Shown one piece after another: positions 22,601-37,000 of a stretch of 64,000 bases of DNA (positions are counted from its first letter, which is position 1; the number at the start of each line of letters is the position of its first letter). Location: the NCBI RefSeq assembly GCF_016802725.1, contig NC_052666.1:25697497-25761496 (forward strand). Reading direction: 5' to 3'. The translations under genes were made by a program, and so were the position numbers. A model generated the notes under the pieces. It ran no database searches. It worked only from the letters and a program-made list of their open reading frames with translations, and was not told the DNA's origin. The DNA is from Solenopsis invicta. Its lineage: Eukaryota > Arthropoda > Insecta > Hymenoptera > Formicidae.

Positions 22601-25600
22601 ATTAGTTACACAGGACGAATTGAAAAGAACGCTTACAGTTATTTTTATGCTCGTGAAATTAATAGCTTGACGTAAAGTACAACTTGCGTAACCTTGTAGA
22701 GAAGTATTTAATGCGATAATACGAAGATATTTATTGCAAGTGGCAATATTACGAAATAAGTCACAGAAGCGAACCGCAAATATGTAGGTTGACGATGAGC
22801 TGTAGGAAGAGAGTCTTGCATGTCGTTGCCGCGATAACGATAAAGCTTTCCTGTTGTTCTTCTAAAAGAGACAAGCATTGTGGGATGATGCGTAGCCCGG
22901 ATCAAGTATTCGTTTTGCAGACGAATGACGGAGAGCGAGCGTTTGGGCGAGCTAACATCTGTCTTCTCGCGTGTGCGTCCACTTCTAAGTACTCTCGTAT
23001 AACTCGAGGTCAGAAACTAGAACAAAACGGTTTTATGATGAAATGATTTATGCGCCGAAAGAAAGCACACAGCATTTAGACACATGCATTTGATACATAT
23101 TTTATCGTTTAAGTCTGTCATCGAAATTTAAGAGGGGACAATAGAAGCTTTAATACGCTAACGTATTATTTGTCAACGTCGATACTTATGGATATATTTC
23201 TTTCACGATGGTTGATCGGACGTCAATGGTTAGTTAAGGAAAGACTCGAGTCAAGCTGAATAATACAGGCTTTGTCTGCATCATAAACTTACACCCACCG
23301 CGTCGATTCAGCATTTCGAAATATAACATATCGCTACGCGTGGTTTCCCAAAATGTGTCCGCATTGAAAAAAGATCACGCCGCGGAATATGTAAAACAGT
23401 TTTTCACCTACGCGCTCACACACCGCGGAAGTCGAACGATAATTTTATCTTGGGATCGTCACACATTACAACCTCTTTTTCCCATTCTTTTAACACGGAT
23501 GTATATAGTTTTATGAAACGAGGCTAAATTAAAACAAAATTGATCACATATGTGTGAAAAATGGTTTTAATAAAGTATTCACGAATGCAATTAGCATTCA
23601 AATTGGCGCACTTGTTTTATTTTACACCGCAAAATCGTTATCGCGGCCCGTATCGTAGTTATAAATTCAACTCTTGAATTGCTTTATTGGACAACAGTGC
23701 ATTTTCAACATTCCTGCAGATGACATCACGTTTTCGCGCAATTGAACCCAAACACGTCGTTCGCACATTGTTATTAACTGTTCCGCTTTGTGATGACATG
23801 TGATAGCATAAATGACAGGGCGGCAATTTAAAAGATACATTTAGCGGCAGCTATGTATTTCGTGTTTGAAAGCGAGCTTCGAATCTCGATGCATTTGTCT
23901 AGGCTCGTTAAGATGATACAATATGGGATGCGTCATCGTGAAGAAAGGAAAAGCCATTAGCGGTCGATGACATATTGGTATATGTCATTGCATCTTATTA
24001 CAGCATTATGATATCATTCGGTCGCAAAATAGCCTAAAAGCATTTGAATTACCTATTATTACATTAACAATAATTAATATTAAATGATCCATAAACACGC
24101 GGGTTAATCGCTTTTACGTTTCTTTTACTCTCATAAGCATGAAAATTTAATTAAGATACACAGCGCGAAATGCTTTAAAGCTCTCAAGCTGTTTATTTGA
24201 AATGCGTTATTGCAGGCAATATTAATGCAATATTAATGCAATAGCGTAACTTCAAACAAATGACGTCACGTTTGAAATTAATTTATTGGAGACCGTAATT
24301 GACTCTTATGGGCTAGCCTACCACTTTGCGATGACGCGATTCAAATAAAGTTTGAGATAAACACAATAGTAAATTAATGCAATATGTTTTATAAAAATTG
24401 CATTGCCATCGTGAAGATAAGTGGAAAGGAATTTTATTACATACAATATTTATTAATAATTTAGCTTGATTTTTTCATAAAAATTTGTCAAAATAATATA
24501 TTTAAAAAATTACGTATTTAAATGTTAGAACTTTTGGTAGTCTATTAAAATTCCAATATTTTTTGTTAATAATTTTGTTAATAATATTTGCAAACTTATT
24601 GCAATACCATGCAGTCACGTATAATTTATTTAGAGCGACAGACTCATGGATGATAAGCGCGAAATAGAAAGCAGATAAACGGCTCACAATTATCAATGAC
24701 ACGTTTGTGTCTAAGAATTGAAAGCTGAGATCATCGTTACACCCACGTCGCTAATATCGCGTAAATCCAATAATATGCACTTGAAATTACAGCTGATTTC
24801 GTGATTACTGGAGATAATTATAATTTTTAGAATTAATCATTCAGACTTTCAATTTCTTTGTCTTCTTCTTTTTTTTGCCTAAATATTATATTCAAGATGA
24901 CACAGATAATTTTAACTTTTAGAGTTATCTTATTTTTTAAATTTTTATGAAATTTTACAAATTGGAAAAAACTTGATTTTCACACTAAATAATTTTGAGA
25001 CGAAAAAATATTCCAATTATTAAAAAGAAAACTGAAAACGTTAATTACCTACGTTACTTTAATTTGAAAAATAGTAAAGACGCACGATATTTCTTTATCT
25101 TTAGAAACATATGAAATTTATTTATTGAAACCAGGTTGAAACGCAAGGAGTTAAGACTAGCATGTATTACCCGTTGTTTTACGACTATGTCGGGAACATT
25201 AAATTTGCTTGTACCTTCGACTATTTTTGTCGAAATTCAAATCGCCCGAAAGTGCTGGTTATTTTTAGGGTTACACGAAACGACTAGAGTTGCTTATGAT
25301 TGCAACCGAAAATAACGATGTAGGGATTACCTCATGATAAAATACATACAAATTAGCTTCGAACGGGCTGAACGTGGCTATTATCGTCAGCTTAGTGACA
25401 ATGTAGGCGCGATGATGATTGTCAATGACATCACGCGGTGCTGTCACTTGTTACGGCCCGCGTATGATCAACCGTTTATTGAAAGTGATCGCATTTATTC
25501 AAATGCGTGCCTATTCATTTTCATTCGCGGCTCTAATAGAGGCTTCACAGATATTAAAAAGTAATTTATCTAACTTTAGATTTACCTCATCAAAGATAAT

Positions 25601-28600
25601 TTTTTTGATAATTCTTATCAAAAATTAATTACGACTAAAATTTGATTTTCGATCGAATTTTGGATGGCGAAATTAAAAACTCATTAGATACTACATATTT
25701 GTTAAAAAAAATTATAAAGTATAATTTATCTTTTATGCTTCTTCTGACTCTCTTCTCCTGCGAAAAATCTTATTCTTAGAACGCTTCTGATCTATTATTA
25801 ATGTCGAATATTTAAGTTTCGAGTATGGCGTATAATTGAACATAAATTGTATCTGTCTGTCCATCTGTGATTTCTTCACGCATAACACATTCCGTGCGGC
25901 ACGCGTTAGGACGAAAGCAGGGAAGGCGGTCAACAGTGGCCACTGACATGTTCGTATTAAATGGCTTCGGAGTATGATGTCATGAGTGTGTACGAGCAGA
26001 CGATATTGTCTATACGTATAACAAACCGCAGGCGTGGAATAATGTTCCCAAGGCGACTGCAAACATTAATTTGCATCGTGCGTTGCGCGACATTGGTCTC
26101 CATTATGAGTAATAGTAATATAAACAGACGTATACGTAGGCGCTGTCGATAGATGTCGAAGTAACTCGTATCTGCGACTAACACGTCGGTTTAGATCTGA
26201 TGATATTTTCAGACATCGTGATGCCTAAGATTGTGTCAAATAATTCTTAAGCTTTATGTGATTTCACCTTAAATATTCACGAAATATTCACGAATTCATC
26301 TCGAATAATATAATAATCACGTGTATGTGAATGCATATTTTTTTAAAATACAAAAATTCTTTCTCTTTTGCATATTAATATTTTGGATTAATATGAGTGA
26401 CTGTTGTAATAAAAATATTTAAAACTTTAGCTTTTGTGTTAAATTGATTGATATCCAATATTGATCAATTGTGAGAAATACAAAGTCAGTAAACACGAGT
26501 TTCCTTAAGTCGAGTCTCGAAAATGAAAAATATCACTTATTGAAAATCCAATACTTTACGTTAGAATCTCTCGAGAATTTCGACGGGAAGTCTAATGGGA
26601 GTCTGATTTGGGATTCTCTCTAGCGCTCAACAACGAGTCTCCAGCTGGTAAACGTATCTCATGCGGCGGCGTGGGCGATATCCCGTGAATGATAGGTCTA
26701 AGATTACCCACTGGAGGCATGAATGAAAGGCTTCGGTCAATTCGATGAATGATCCTTCAATTAATTATACGTGTTATGATATGGGGCGAGTTGTTTCGTG
26801 GCCGCGGTGCCGGCTACGATTCCCGGCATTACGTCAGCTTAAATTCTAGCAGTTATCAACCATCCTGGCAACGAAATAAAATGAAAACGTAAAAAGAAGA
26901 CGTGCGATAATCCGAGGCTTAAAATTTTACGCTACACTTTTGCCGATTGCATTGTCGATTGCATCATCGTACATTAATTTTTTTCGGGACAGTTTAAGTT
27001 CATTTTATTGCTTGCGGTCATAAGAAGCTCACAAGCAGCGTAATCCGTGGCGTAATCTTAATTCCGGCGTAATCGCAAAGTCCGATAATTAACGCGCGTT
27101 AACGCTCTCGCTGATATTACTTTCGTTACCCGCAAACATTTACTTCGCTGCGAATAAACGCTTCATTGCGAGTGATAAACGCGCGATAACGTAATTCTTC
27201 GAAGCCGTTTCGTGGCGGATGCTGCACGGAACAAGAGCACTTGTAATAACTCACGCTGGAGACTCGTTCGCGTGATCTTTCGCTCGTAAAAGTGTGTGTT
27301 TTTATATTATTATTATATTAGTACTATCAATACCGCGTTACCGATCATCTTCCTTGCCTTCCGCGAAATGGGGTCCCGACGCTATCGTGTCGAATGTTAT
27401 CCAGGGGCACCACGTAAATCAAACGCTTTAAACAAACATGACTTTATTCCGTGAATAACGTACGTTTGGTCCTGTGTCGTCATCGCTTCAAAGCGCTGCT
27501 ATGAATTACCAAAAAATCCCATTAGCAAATCATTTTAAATCGTACACAGAAAAAAAATTAATATCAAATCAACAATCATTGTTTCATATACATATATGCA
27601 AAAATATAAATTTTCTACGAAAAATTTATAAACAAACACGATTTGCTTACATGAAGAGAAAAATTTTCTTGTAAGCAAATTATGTCTGTTTAAGATTATA
27701 AATTTTTCCAAGAGGATTTTATATTTTTGCTTATATATGCAACAAAGATTATTGATTTGATACTAAATTTTTTTCTGTGTAGGGTGAGAATCTTTGAGAT
27801 TCTTATGGATATTTTGGCTATACAATATGAGCTAAAAGTTATTAAAATTTATAAATTAAAGACAAAGGCTTTTCTATTATATTATTTTTTTTTAATTAAC
27901 AATAAAAAATTTTTGTTGCAAACGCCCAAATTTTGGCTCTGAAATTAGCTTCAAAGAAGAAAACAATGAAAAATTTGATTTATAATGATTTTTGCAGCGA
28001 AAATAATTATTTTGCTGCAGTTTTAAATAAATAATGTTTAAACAAGCAAATAATTGAATTTTTGCATCAATAATTAGAGTTTTATTACACTGAGAGAAAA
28101 AATTACTAGATTTTAATAAATATTTATTTGAATAACTTGCTATGATAAAATTTATTTAATGTAAATAAATATTTGTTTAATACAAGATTCACCGATGTAA
28201 TTTAACTATTACTTTTTTTTTAAATAAATTTTTATTTACATTTAATAAATTGTCATTACAAATATTCAAATAAAATTTTTTCTCAGTCTAATGTATACAA
28301 AAATGTTGATTTAATTGGAAATACTACTTCCTCCATTAAATTTGCAAATAAGTATAATCTAATACAATACAAATATATAAATTATTATTTTATTAGTATA
28401 TAAATAATATAATATTAATACAAATGTTATAAAACGCAATTTAACATAAGAACCAAGAGTAAACAAAAAATTAAATAACTTTTAAATCGATAAGTGAATT
28501 GTGCTCAAATTTTACACAGATACTCAAACTAAAATATTCCATGACACTTTTATATTTTTGTTAATGCTTTGAGATATGACCTGTATACACTCTTTATTGT

Positions 28601-31600
28601 TTCTCAACTTAATTCTCTCGGTTTTATGGAATTTTAATATTTCTTTATGAGAATCTGTAATTACTACCCCTCGTCGTTAAAGTAGCATAAATACCGTTCG
28701 CGAATACCGCTAAATTCGTCGCCGACGCATTCCGTAAGGAATTAAGCACAGAATAGCTCCGCCGGTCGTCAGCCGGCGGCGATAAACTCCGCGCATAGTT
28801 CATTAAATTCGTGAGTCTCCGAATCATTTTTTTCCCTCCTCCCCCCTCTATGGTACACGCATACCGAGAACGCGCGGCGAACACAGAGCGACCGCGAACG
28901 GGAGCGACGAGAACGCGGTACAGGAATCTAGAGAAGAGCGCGCCAGCGCGCACGTGCGATTGGAGTACAGCGGGTTATCGGAACAACCATAAACGGCCTA
29001 TCCTCCTTCACCCTCGAGCTCCGAAGCTGCCCTCTTATCAACGATTGTCACGCTGAACTGTTTCATTCACGTTTGTAATAAATAACTTTAGAGCGTGATG
29101 TCACTCGGTAGTCGCACCGCCTGGACGTCATTTGGCAAAGCCGTATTAATAGATAATCTGTAACAGATTAGTACACAACCGAGGCTTTTATTAATTTTTA
29201 ATGCCGAGGTTGTTGTAGTACACGATTAAATATAAGAAATTTCTCTCTCGCACAATATCGTAATATACTTAAACATTTATACATATAATATATATATAAA
29301 TACACGACAAAAGAAATCTCTCTCATAGTATCATAATACTATATAAACATATAATAGATCTACGCAACTGAAGGTAAGCGATAATTAACAGCCAGTAGAG
29401 ATTCAGTGTTTTTCGACATTAAATCGAATCGAATCGAATCGTTGATTGATAGGGTACAGGATTACATAAAGAACTTTATGATATAATAAATAAAATTTAA
29501 GCCGAATTGATGATCGCTTGGCTAATTCGTACAGACATATCTTGTCCGTCGCGGGCGATCTATGTGGGACATTCAGGGGTGGACGCAATATCTCTTACGA
29601 AACAAGTAACCTCGATACACGTTATCGCCGAAGAAGTTGCGAAAGTTCAAAGGGTTAGGCATGATCAACACTTCTCTTTTGAATCCGACCGCACACACAA
29701 ACTCGAGGAATCCGAAGAAAAAGCCGATCCGGAATTTTTTTGTCGATCATGAATACGTCATACGGTTTTTCTTCTTCTTCTTCTTCTTCTTCTTCTTCTT
29801 CTTCTCGGAAGAGGAATGGTTTCCCTCGGGAGTAATCGGTTTATACACAACCGGGGAATCTATTTTTATAAGAATCATGCGCACTGCCCGGGGAAAGCTT
29901 TAACACTTTCGTGGGGGATGGGTGACCTGGAACTCTTTAAAATAGTATCGTTCATGTCTGGAAAGCCGATAGCTTTCAAATACCGACTGCACCAGAATCC
30001 CCGATCTCTTAAATTTAATAGCGGATTCTACGATCAATTTGAAGTTGATTTTATCACAACGAAGATATCAATGTATCTATTATAAGAAAGAGAGTTACAT
30101 CATATATACAATTTTATCTTATACTTTATTATAGCAAAAGAGCACTACCAGCAGTGAAGTATCTGAATACTTCGTAACCGAATAAGGCCCACTTTTGGAA
30201 TTTACCATTTAAAAACGCATTTTACGTCTAAAATATGTGCTTAAAAGATATGTGTCATAGAAAGTAAGTGAACAAGAGCCGGGAATTATAATCGTAAATT
30301 AAATAAGCTTTATTCGGTTCATGTGTTATATATTTCATAAGAGAATTTTTACTATTATAAGATGCCAATTATAACGCGTATAATGATTTATCTCTCAAAG
30401 GAAAAATTATTTGTGTGCATTGTTTTAAAATTATAATTTATTTTATATTTTAATTAATGCTTCCGTAAAAAGAAACAGTAACATTAATTTTTTCTGAATT
30501 TAATTCTTCTGTAGAGATATCTTAATCTTAACTAGTTAAAGAGTAATACTTCTTAAATTGATTTAGTGAAAAGTATCATATATCATCAAGACAACTCAAT
30601 CCGCTAAATAGGAAAAATGAGGTACGCCTCGCCGAACCGAGTCTTCACAACGAACGAAATTTCTCCGGCTCGTGTCAAATTATCTCTCACATTGTATCTG
30701 GCCGGTTAACAAATGGCCTCGCGCCTACCGGTCTACAACAGCATTGCTCATCTTTACGACGGTTGTTCTTCGCAGAGAGAGAGAAACGGGAGCCGCCTCA
30801 TGTTCTCGGGCGCGCGAGAACGATTAACTTCTCAACGAGCTGATTCGAGAATTCCTCTCGCGGCCGTACGCACCCCCGGATATCGATTACGTGCCCCAAA
30901 ATAGGGCGGCTGCATATCCGTTTCTATTTTCGCGGCGGTCGATATATCCATAGCGTACTACGCGAGATATTTTTCTTCCTCACGTGTCGCCGATAAATTA
31001 AGTCAGAAAGTAGATCGACGAAGCAACAAAAAATCGCTGCGTTTAAAAAAACAAAGTTTGAGAGATTCCCTGGTAAAAATTGTTGTTAGTGAGAAATTGG
31101 GTTTGTCTCTGTTTATAAGAAAAGTTCTATCGATGATTACACTTTATAAAGAATTTTATTGATAACACTGGAAGTACGTTTAGAGACACCTGATGAACTC
31201 TCTCCTGACAATAACATTTTTCGACACTTAGAAAACTATAATGGAATCCTTTGACTCTGTGTTATTAAACGCCACTTAAACACTTCATAGTCATAAACAT
31301 CTCATAAACAATTCCATGTTTAAATTTCCATCTCATAAACAATTCAATAAATTTTTAAAGCTTAATGAAACATCTACTCAATTTAACCAAGCTTCTTATA
31401 AATTTTCAATAAACATGCTAGTTTCGCTAGAGATTGGGTTGTGACATCCGTATACAAAAAAAATACAATTACATTTTTCACTTGATCTTTTTATTGGTCA
31501 CTATAATTTTTCTTGAGTGCCTCAACGATATCGTTGTAAGATCAGAGTACAATTTATAACATTAAAATAAGTGTCATAAGTGTGCAACATTATAAATATT

Positions 31601-33936
31601 ATAAAATAAAAAGATATTTAAAAAAATGATATTCGAATCGTAATTAAAAACTATTTACGCTTTACACTCGTTTTAATATGTATCATTGAAATCTATTGTA
31701 GTTTTCTACTTTCTCATTGTTTGCCAGTTTGAGATAAGAATTAAAGTAAAACTTAAAGAATATTAAAAATGGAGAAGCGTTGATAATAAAATCGTTCTGA
31801 GTTATTCCTACGTAAAATTTTCCAAGACGATGTACTTCAACAATCCTAATACTGCTAACATTGATACAACATACACATATACAAACATTTACTTAGATGT
31901 TCGTCGAATGCGTAATGTAAAAAGAAATCGACATCGACTGATGTTTAATTGCATTACATGTCGACTCGTTGACGCGGCTAATAATCCAATGGCCCTGAAT
32001 TCGATCGTAGGTTCGATAAATTATTGCACTTTCGAAATCAAGCCGGGGTCGACGGTCAGCAACGAAGGCGCCGCGTCGCGATTAATAATACGCGACAGTT
32101 AGGCGAGTACGCTAAACTTGACATTTAACCCGCGATGGAAACGCGTGCTAGTGATTAAAATTGGATGAAAATGCTAACGGATGCGCTCGCCACGCGCCGT
32201 GCCGCTCGTACACAGCCCATTTACGCAACGCGTAACGCAGAAAACCTTGCTCTTCACCCGTGAATGCTGCAACGCGATCTATTTTAATATCTGATGTCAT
32301 AAACAAATGGAAGATAAATATCAATCGCAATACTCTCTCTTCGGGCACTTACGTCGCTATGATTTAATACTTACAATGTTGACAAAAAGTTTCCTCAGTT
32401 CTCGATAATCTTAACGATTCTGATAACTCCGGTTATTTTTCTTCGTAGAAACGATTGTAACGCTTAATCGTTCCAAATACTGTACGCTAAAAATAATGTT
32501 CAAGTAATCTTTGATTTTATTTGTAGAAGTCGCAATACAGGAAGATTCATTTCTTAACTTTCTCTACGAATAAGTCTAGTAATAAAATAATTAGTCTGGT
32601 CTAAAAAATGTTTATTTTTTTAATTGGATAATGTAATGTTAATATGTTTGATTCAATCATTATACATTTAATATAAAATAAATAGATATTTCAATATGAA
32701 TTTGCCTTCATATTACAATAAAATATTTAATAAAGTATTATTTTAAATATTGTAATGACATAAATTATTTATGAAAGTTGAAAGTACTTAATAATACGAT
32801 TATTACAAATAATAACCAACATTTTTGAGCACAAAAAAATAAACATTATAATTAATTCTAATTTATACAGTTTCCCTAAACACGTCTTTCTAAATACAAA
32901 TACTAATGAACTCCATTAAAGTCTATTTTTCACTCGTAACTTTAATACAATTAACCTTTTAAATATATTTATAATGTTCTACCTCGCGGGTCTAAATTAC
33001 GAGCTTTCACGCCACCATCAATACTTCACGGCACAGAAGAGTCACAAAAAAAGTTTCATGCCACGCTGCATGCATCCTATAGTGTTCGTTAACCCCGACG
33101 ATCATAAATCATTGACAGCGTCCCATCTCTCGCGTTGTGCTGCAAACTCATCACACATTCCAGATTATACAATTTTTTGTCGTTATTTTCAATATCAAGA
33201 TCGTATATTACAGTTTGATATAGAGGACAACAAGTTTTACATAAAAACGGATATAATAAAGAAAACTAAATTTTCGTTTAAAAAAATTTGTATAAAGCGA
33301 ATATAAATGTGTGAAGAGAGTGTTTTCCCTGCGAATTCTATAAAATTAATTAATCTTTTGCAGATAATACAAATTTGTCAAAACGAGTACGATGTCTCTA
33401 TAGTACTCTATACTAAAAAAAAAAACTAATTTAGTAATAGTAATCAATCTTTGGTAAAATAATTTTAATTAAATGTGTTATTCATATAACCAATTATTAT
33501 TGAAAGGTTAATATTACTAAATATCTGATAAATTAACCGTACCTTTAATTCAAATTTTATTACGTAACCTTAGCAACTATCATTTAGATTTTATTATTAT
33601 TATTATCATTACTACCAAATTGTTTTTTTTCAGTATAAATTTCATACAATAAGCAAATTTGTTCAAACTAATAATAAAATTCCTTCAAATTGACGATATA
33701 ATTATTGTTTATTTCATTGATCGTTTGATTGTAGTTACTTTCGCAAATGATGACGCGAGACCATATGTAAAGAAGACTTTTACACTGTTTCACGTGTTCT
33801 GTCATATGTCATATGCCAATTTAAGCAATGCTGCACGTCGAACCGTTTGTGGAAAAAAAATCTTATAAATATTACGCAACGCTTATTGCGCAATGTAATT
33901 AAGCGCAACACGGTTTCTCGAGGTATAAAACAAGAC

Positions 33937-33974
<38 letters not shown>

Positions 33975-33984
33975 AAAACAAGAC

Positions 33985-34019
<35 letters not shown>

Positions 34020-37000
34020 GAACGAGAAGCGCTGCCTTCGGCTTCGTTCAAGTCCTTCGGCGAATTCCTCTTAGCGAGAACTGAAACCGGTACAATCTCT
34101 GCCAGGTCCAGATTTCGATGTGCTACAAACACATGATTTCTATTCTTACTCGTGTAAATCGAATTAAACAATTTGTAATGTCGAAACAAGATGATTCTGC
34201 GTTAAAAAAAAAGGTTGATAATAATAATCAAGCCTAGATGTTAATTATTAAGCTTTAATGAAATTTTAATTAAATATTTTGATTAATATAATCAAATATT
34301 TAGTAACTGCTTGGTTACTATAATTAATAAATATTATTAAATAAATATTAAAAATTTACTAAATGTATACATACATATATATGTATAATTTATATTAATC
34401 AAACATTTAATTGAAATTAGTTCACTAAAACTAGATCATTATGATCAAACTCTTTTTTTCAGTGTAGCTAAAATCAAATCATAACACGGATTTATAAACG
34501 TTCTATATTTACGACTTCCGCTTCAGAGACATTGGAAAATAGTCGCTACATATTGCGTTGATTTCAGAAAAGCTATCAGATTTCCTTCGGAGATTACGGA
34601 CCCTTTGGAATGGAGGTACTCAATATTTTAAAGTAGTACAAAATTTTAGGGGAGCAGGTAGAATTTTGTAAATTCTATCGCAGAAATTATCGTAAAGAAT
34701 ACTTTTTTCGTACCCTCAACTGAAATTAAGCTCGACCACATTATATATCGTATTCGATACAATGTTCATAATGAAATCCCTCGCACGTGTTCCTTCGTAA
34801 TATTCCTGTGATTTTTCAAGGATATCGTACGAGATAATACGCGATATCGACAGTGAGATCAGCGCTCGCGGCTTAACCACGAATTCTCAATACTCGTACA
34901 GATCCTCGATTGATCCTTCAAGAATGCTGCGGAGAATCTCTGGTTCATCTCGTTTAACCGTAATGGGAGGTCGATGCATGGGCGCTCGTAAAGACTTTTT
35001 TTTCTCACGCAATGATGTTGCAAATAATTTTTCTGAACTGTATGACGCGAAGTATGTACATACATACACTGACGAAAAAGATTGCTTGATTTAATAAATA
35101 TGTTATTAGTACTATTCAAATAATTTATTTACATATATCACTTATTTACACGTATTATTTATTTACCTCAAACAAGTAAATATTACTTGTTTGAAGTAAA
35201 TATAATATTATTTTGATATGAAATAGTTATTTGAATACTAGTACTAATAACATATTTATTTAAATCAAGTAATATTTTCTTGATACATAAAATCGAAGCA
35301 ATCATTCAAATAATCATTCAAATAATGTAAAATGAATATTCTTTAATTCTCGGAATAAAAAAAATAGATTTAATTTATTTTTTCCGTGCAGTCCCTATTT
35401 TTTTAAATTCTCAGTTTTTAATAAAATTTATTTTTATTTTAGCAAATAAAATAATCCACTTTTATCACAATTTTAATTCAATTTTTGTAAACTTAATGGT
35501 TAAAGACTTCCTTTGCTTTTACAAATACAAATTACGTTAAAACTCGATTTTTTTAACGAGATTTTATTTTTTGCGCCTGCAATTAATTTTGCGTTATCGC
35601 TAAAAAAAATAAATGTTTGATTTAAAATTATAATATTTTTTTTCGTTGTTTAAATATTTAAAATGTTTTACTTTTAAACGATTTAGATTTGAAAAAACAT
35701 TCAGATTTAACGTTTGAAACTAAAATCTTTAATAGCTATGTATTTTAGTGTTTAAAATCTAAACACCATTTAAAACTAAAACATTTTTAAGTAAAAAATT
35801 TTAAGTAAAAAATTAATTTAAGAAGCATAGAAACAGAACATTTTAATATGTTAAGATTGAGCACTTTTTCATACCTTCAATTACAATTCTGCGAATACTT
35901 TTTATTTTATTTTAAGCATCGTTCTCGGTACTTTAGTGATTCCCAGACACGCGATCGTCTAACGGGCCCCGATTAAGCCCCCCATTGCAGGCGCCCATGC
36001 GTCCACAGACGGCGACACGTGGATCCTTTATGGGGGTCAACACTTGCACGGGCCGTACTGGCACTTCGGCGAATGAGACGCATGATTACGGCCATAAGCT
36101 GACCTAAGCCCGTACGTCTCGATGATCCTCTGAGAAGACCCGACGTTAAAGCGAGGAAATCTAATACAGAAATAATCACTCAAATGATATCCCTGGCGCC
36201 ATATTCGGGTTTTATCCGTATCATAATTAATTCAAACGCAGTGCGAGACATTTCCTAATAAATAAAAATGTGTCTTATTTTCATTTCACGCAACGAAATG
36301 TTAATTTTGTTTTATTATTATCAATAAGTTTCACACGATTCGATGGAATAACTTTTGATCAAGGAGCACAAATTAACGTTCGTTCTTTCGAGGCTTCTTT
36401 TCGATAAGACTGACCAATCTAGATTTATAAATATTTAATAATTATCATTGATCATGAAATGTTAATTTGCTGCTTACTTTTGCAACCCTTTTGCGACATT
36501 AATTTTGTATTTAAATCTGCGTTCTTTGCATTTCTATTTTTTTTTCTCAAGTTAAGCTCTAATTGTCTAGATCTTTCTTCATTAAACTTTTTTGATTTTT
36601 TTTGTATAAACTACAAACATAAATACCACAAATTTATATAATTATAGTTTTAATATTTTTTCATCCATCTCTTTTCACATTTCTCCGCTTTCTTCTCTGC
36701 TCTCTCTCTCTCTCTCTCTTCTTTTTTCTTTTTCTTTCTACACTCGTTTCATTGTGAGTACGGAAATGTAAAAAAGCACAACTAAAAGTAATATAGAGAC
36801 CTAATAACTCTCCAGTCCGCGAATTGATTTTCGAGCGGCGCTGTCTCAAGTTCTTAAATATTTCTGCGCGCGACAGCCTTTACTCGGAGCGACGATCCGA
36901 GGCACGTTGAGAGAGAACGAGAAGAGAACCCGGACCAAAAAAAGGCGGCAGAGATCGATGAGAGGAGAAAAAAAATCCCTCGAGCCGGAGAAGATAGAAA

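Noticed and set aside
32974..33306. 110-codon plus-strand open frame
   Set aside because: No recognisable domain, AT-biased codon use like the surrounding intron, and no splice or promoter context.
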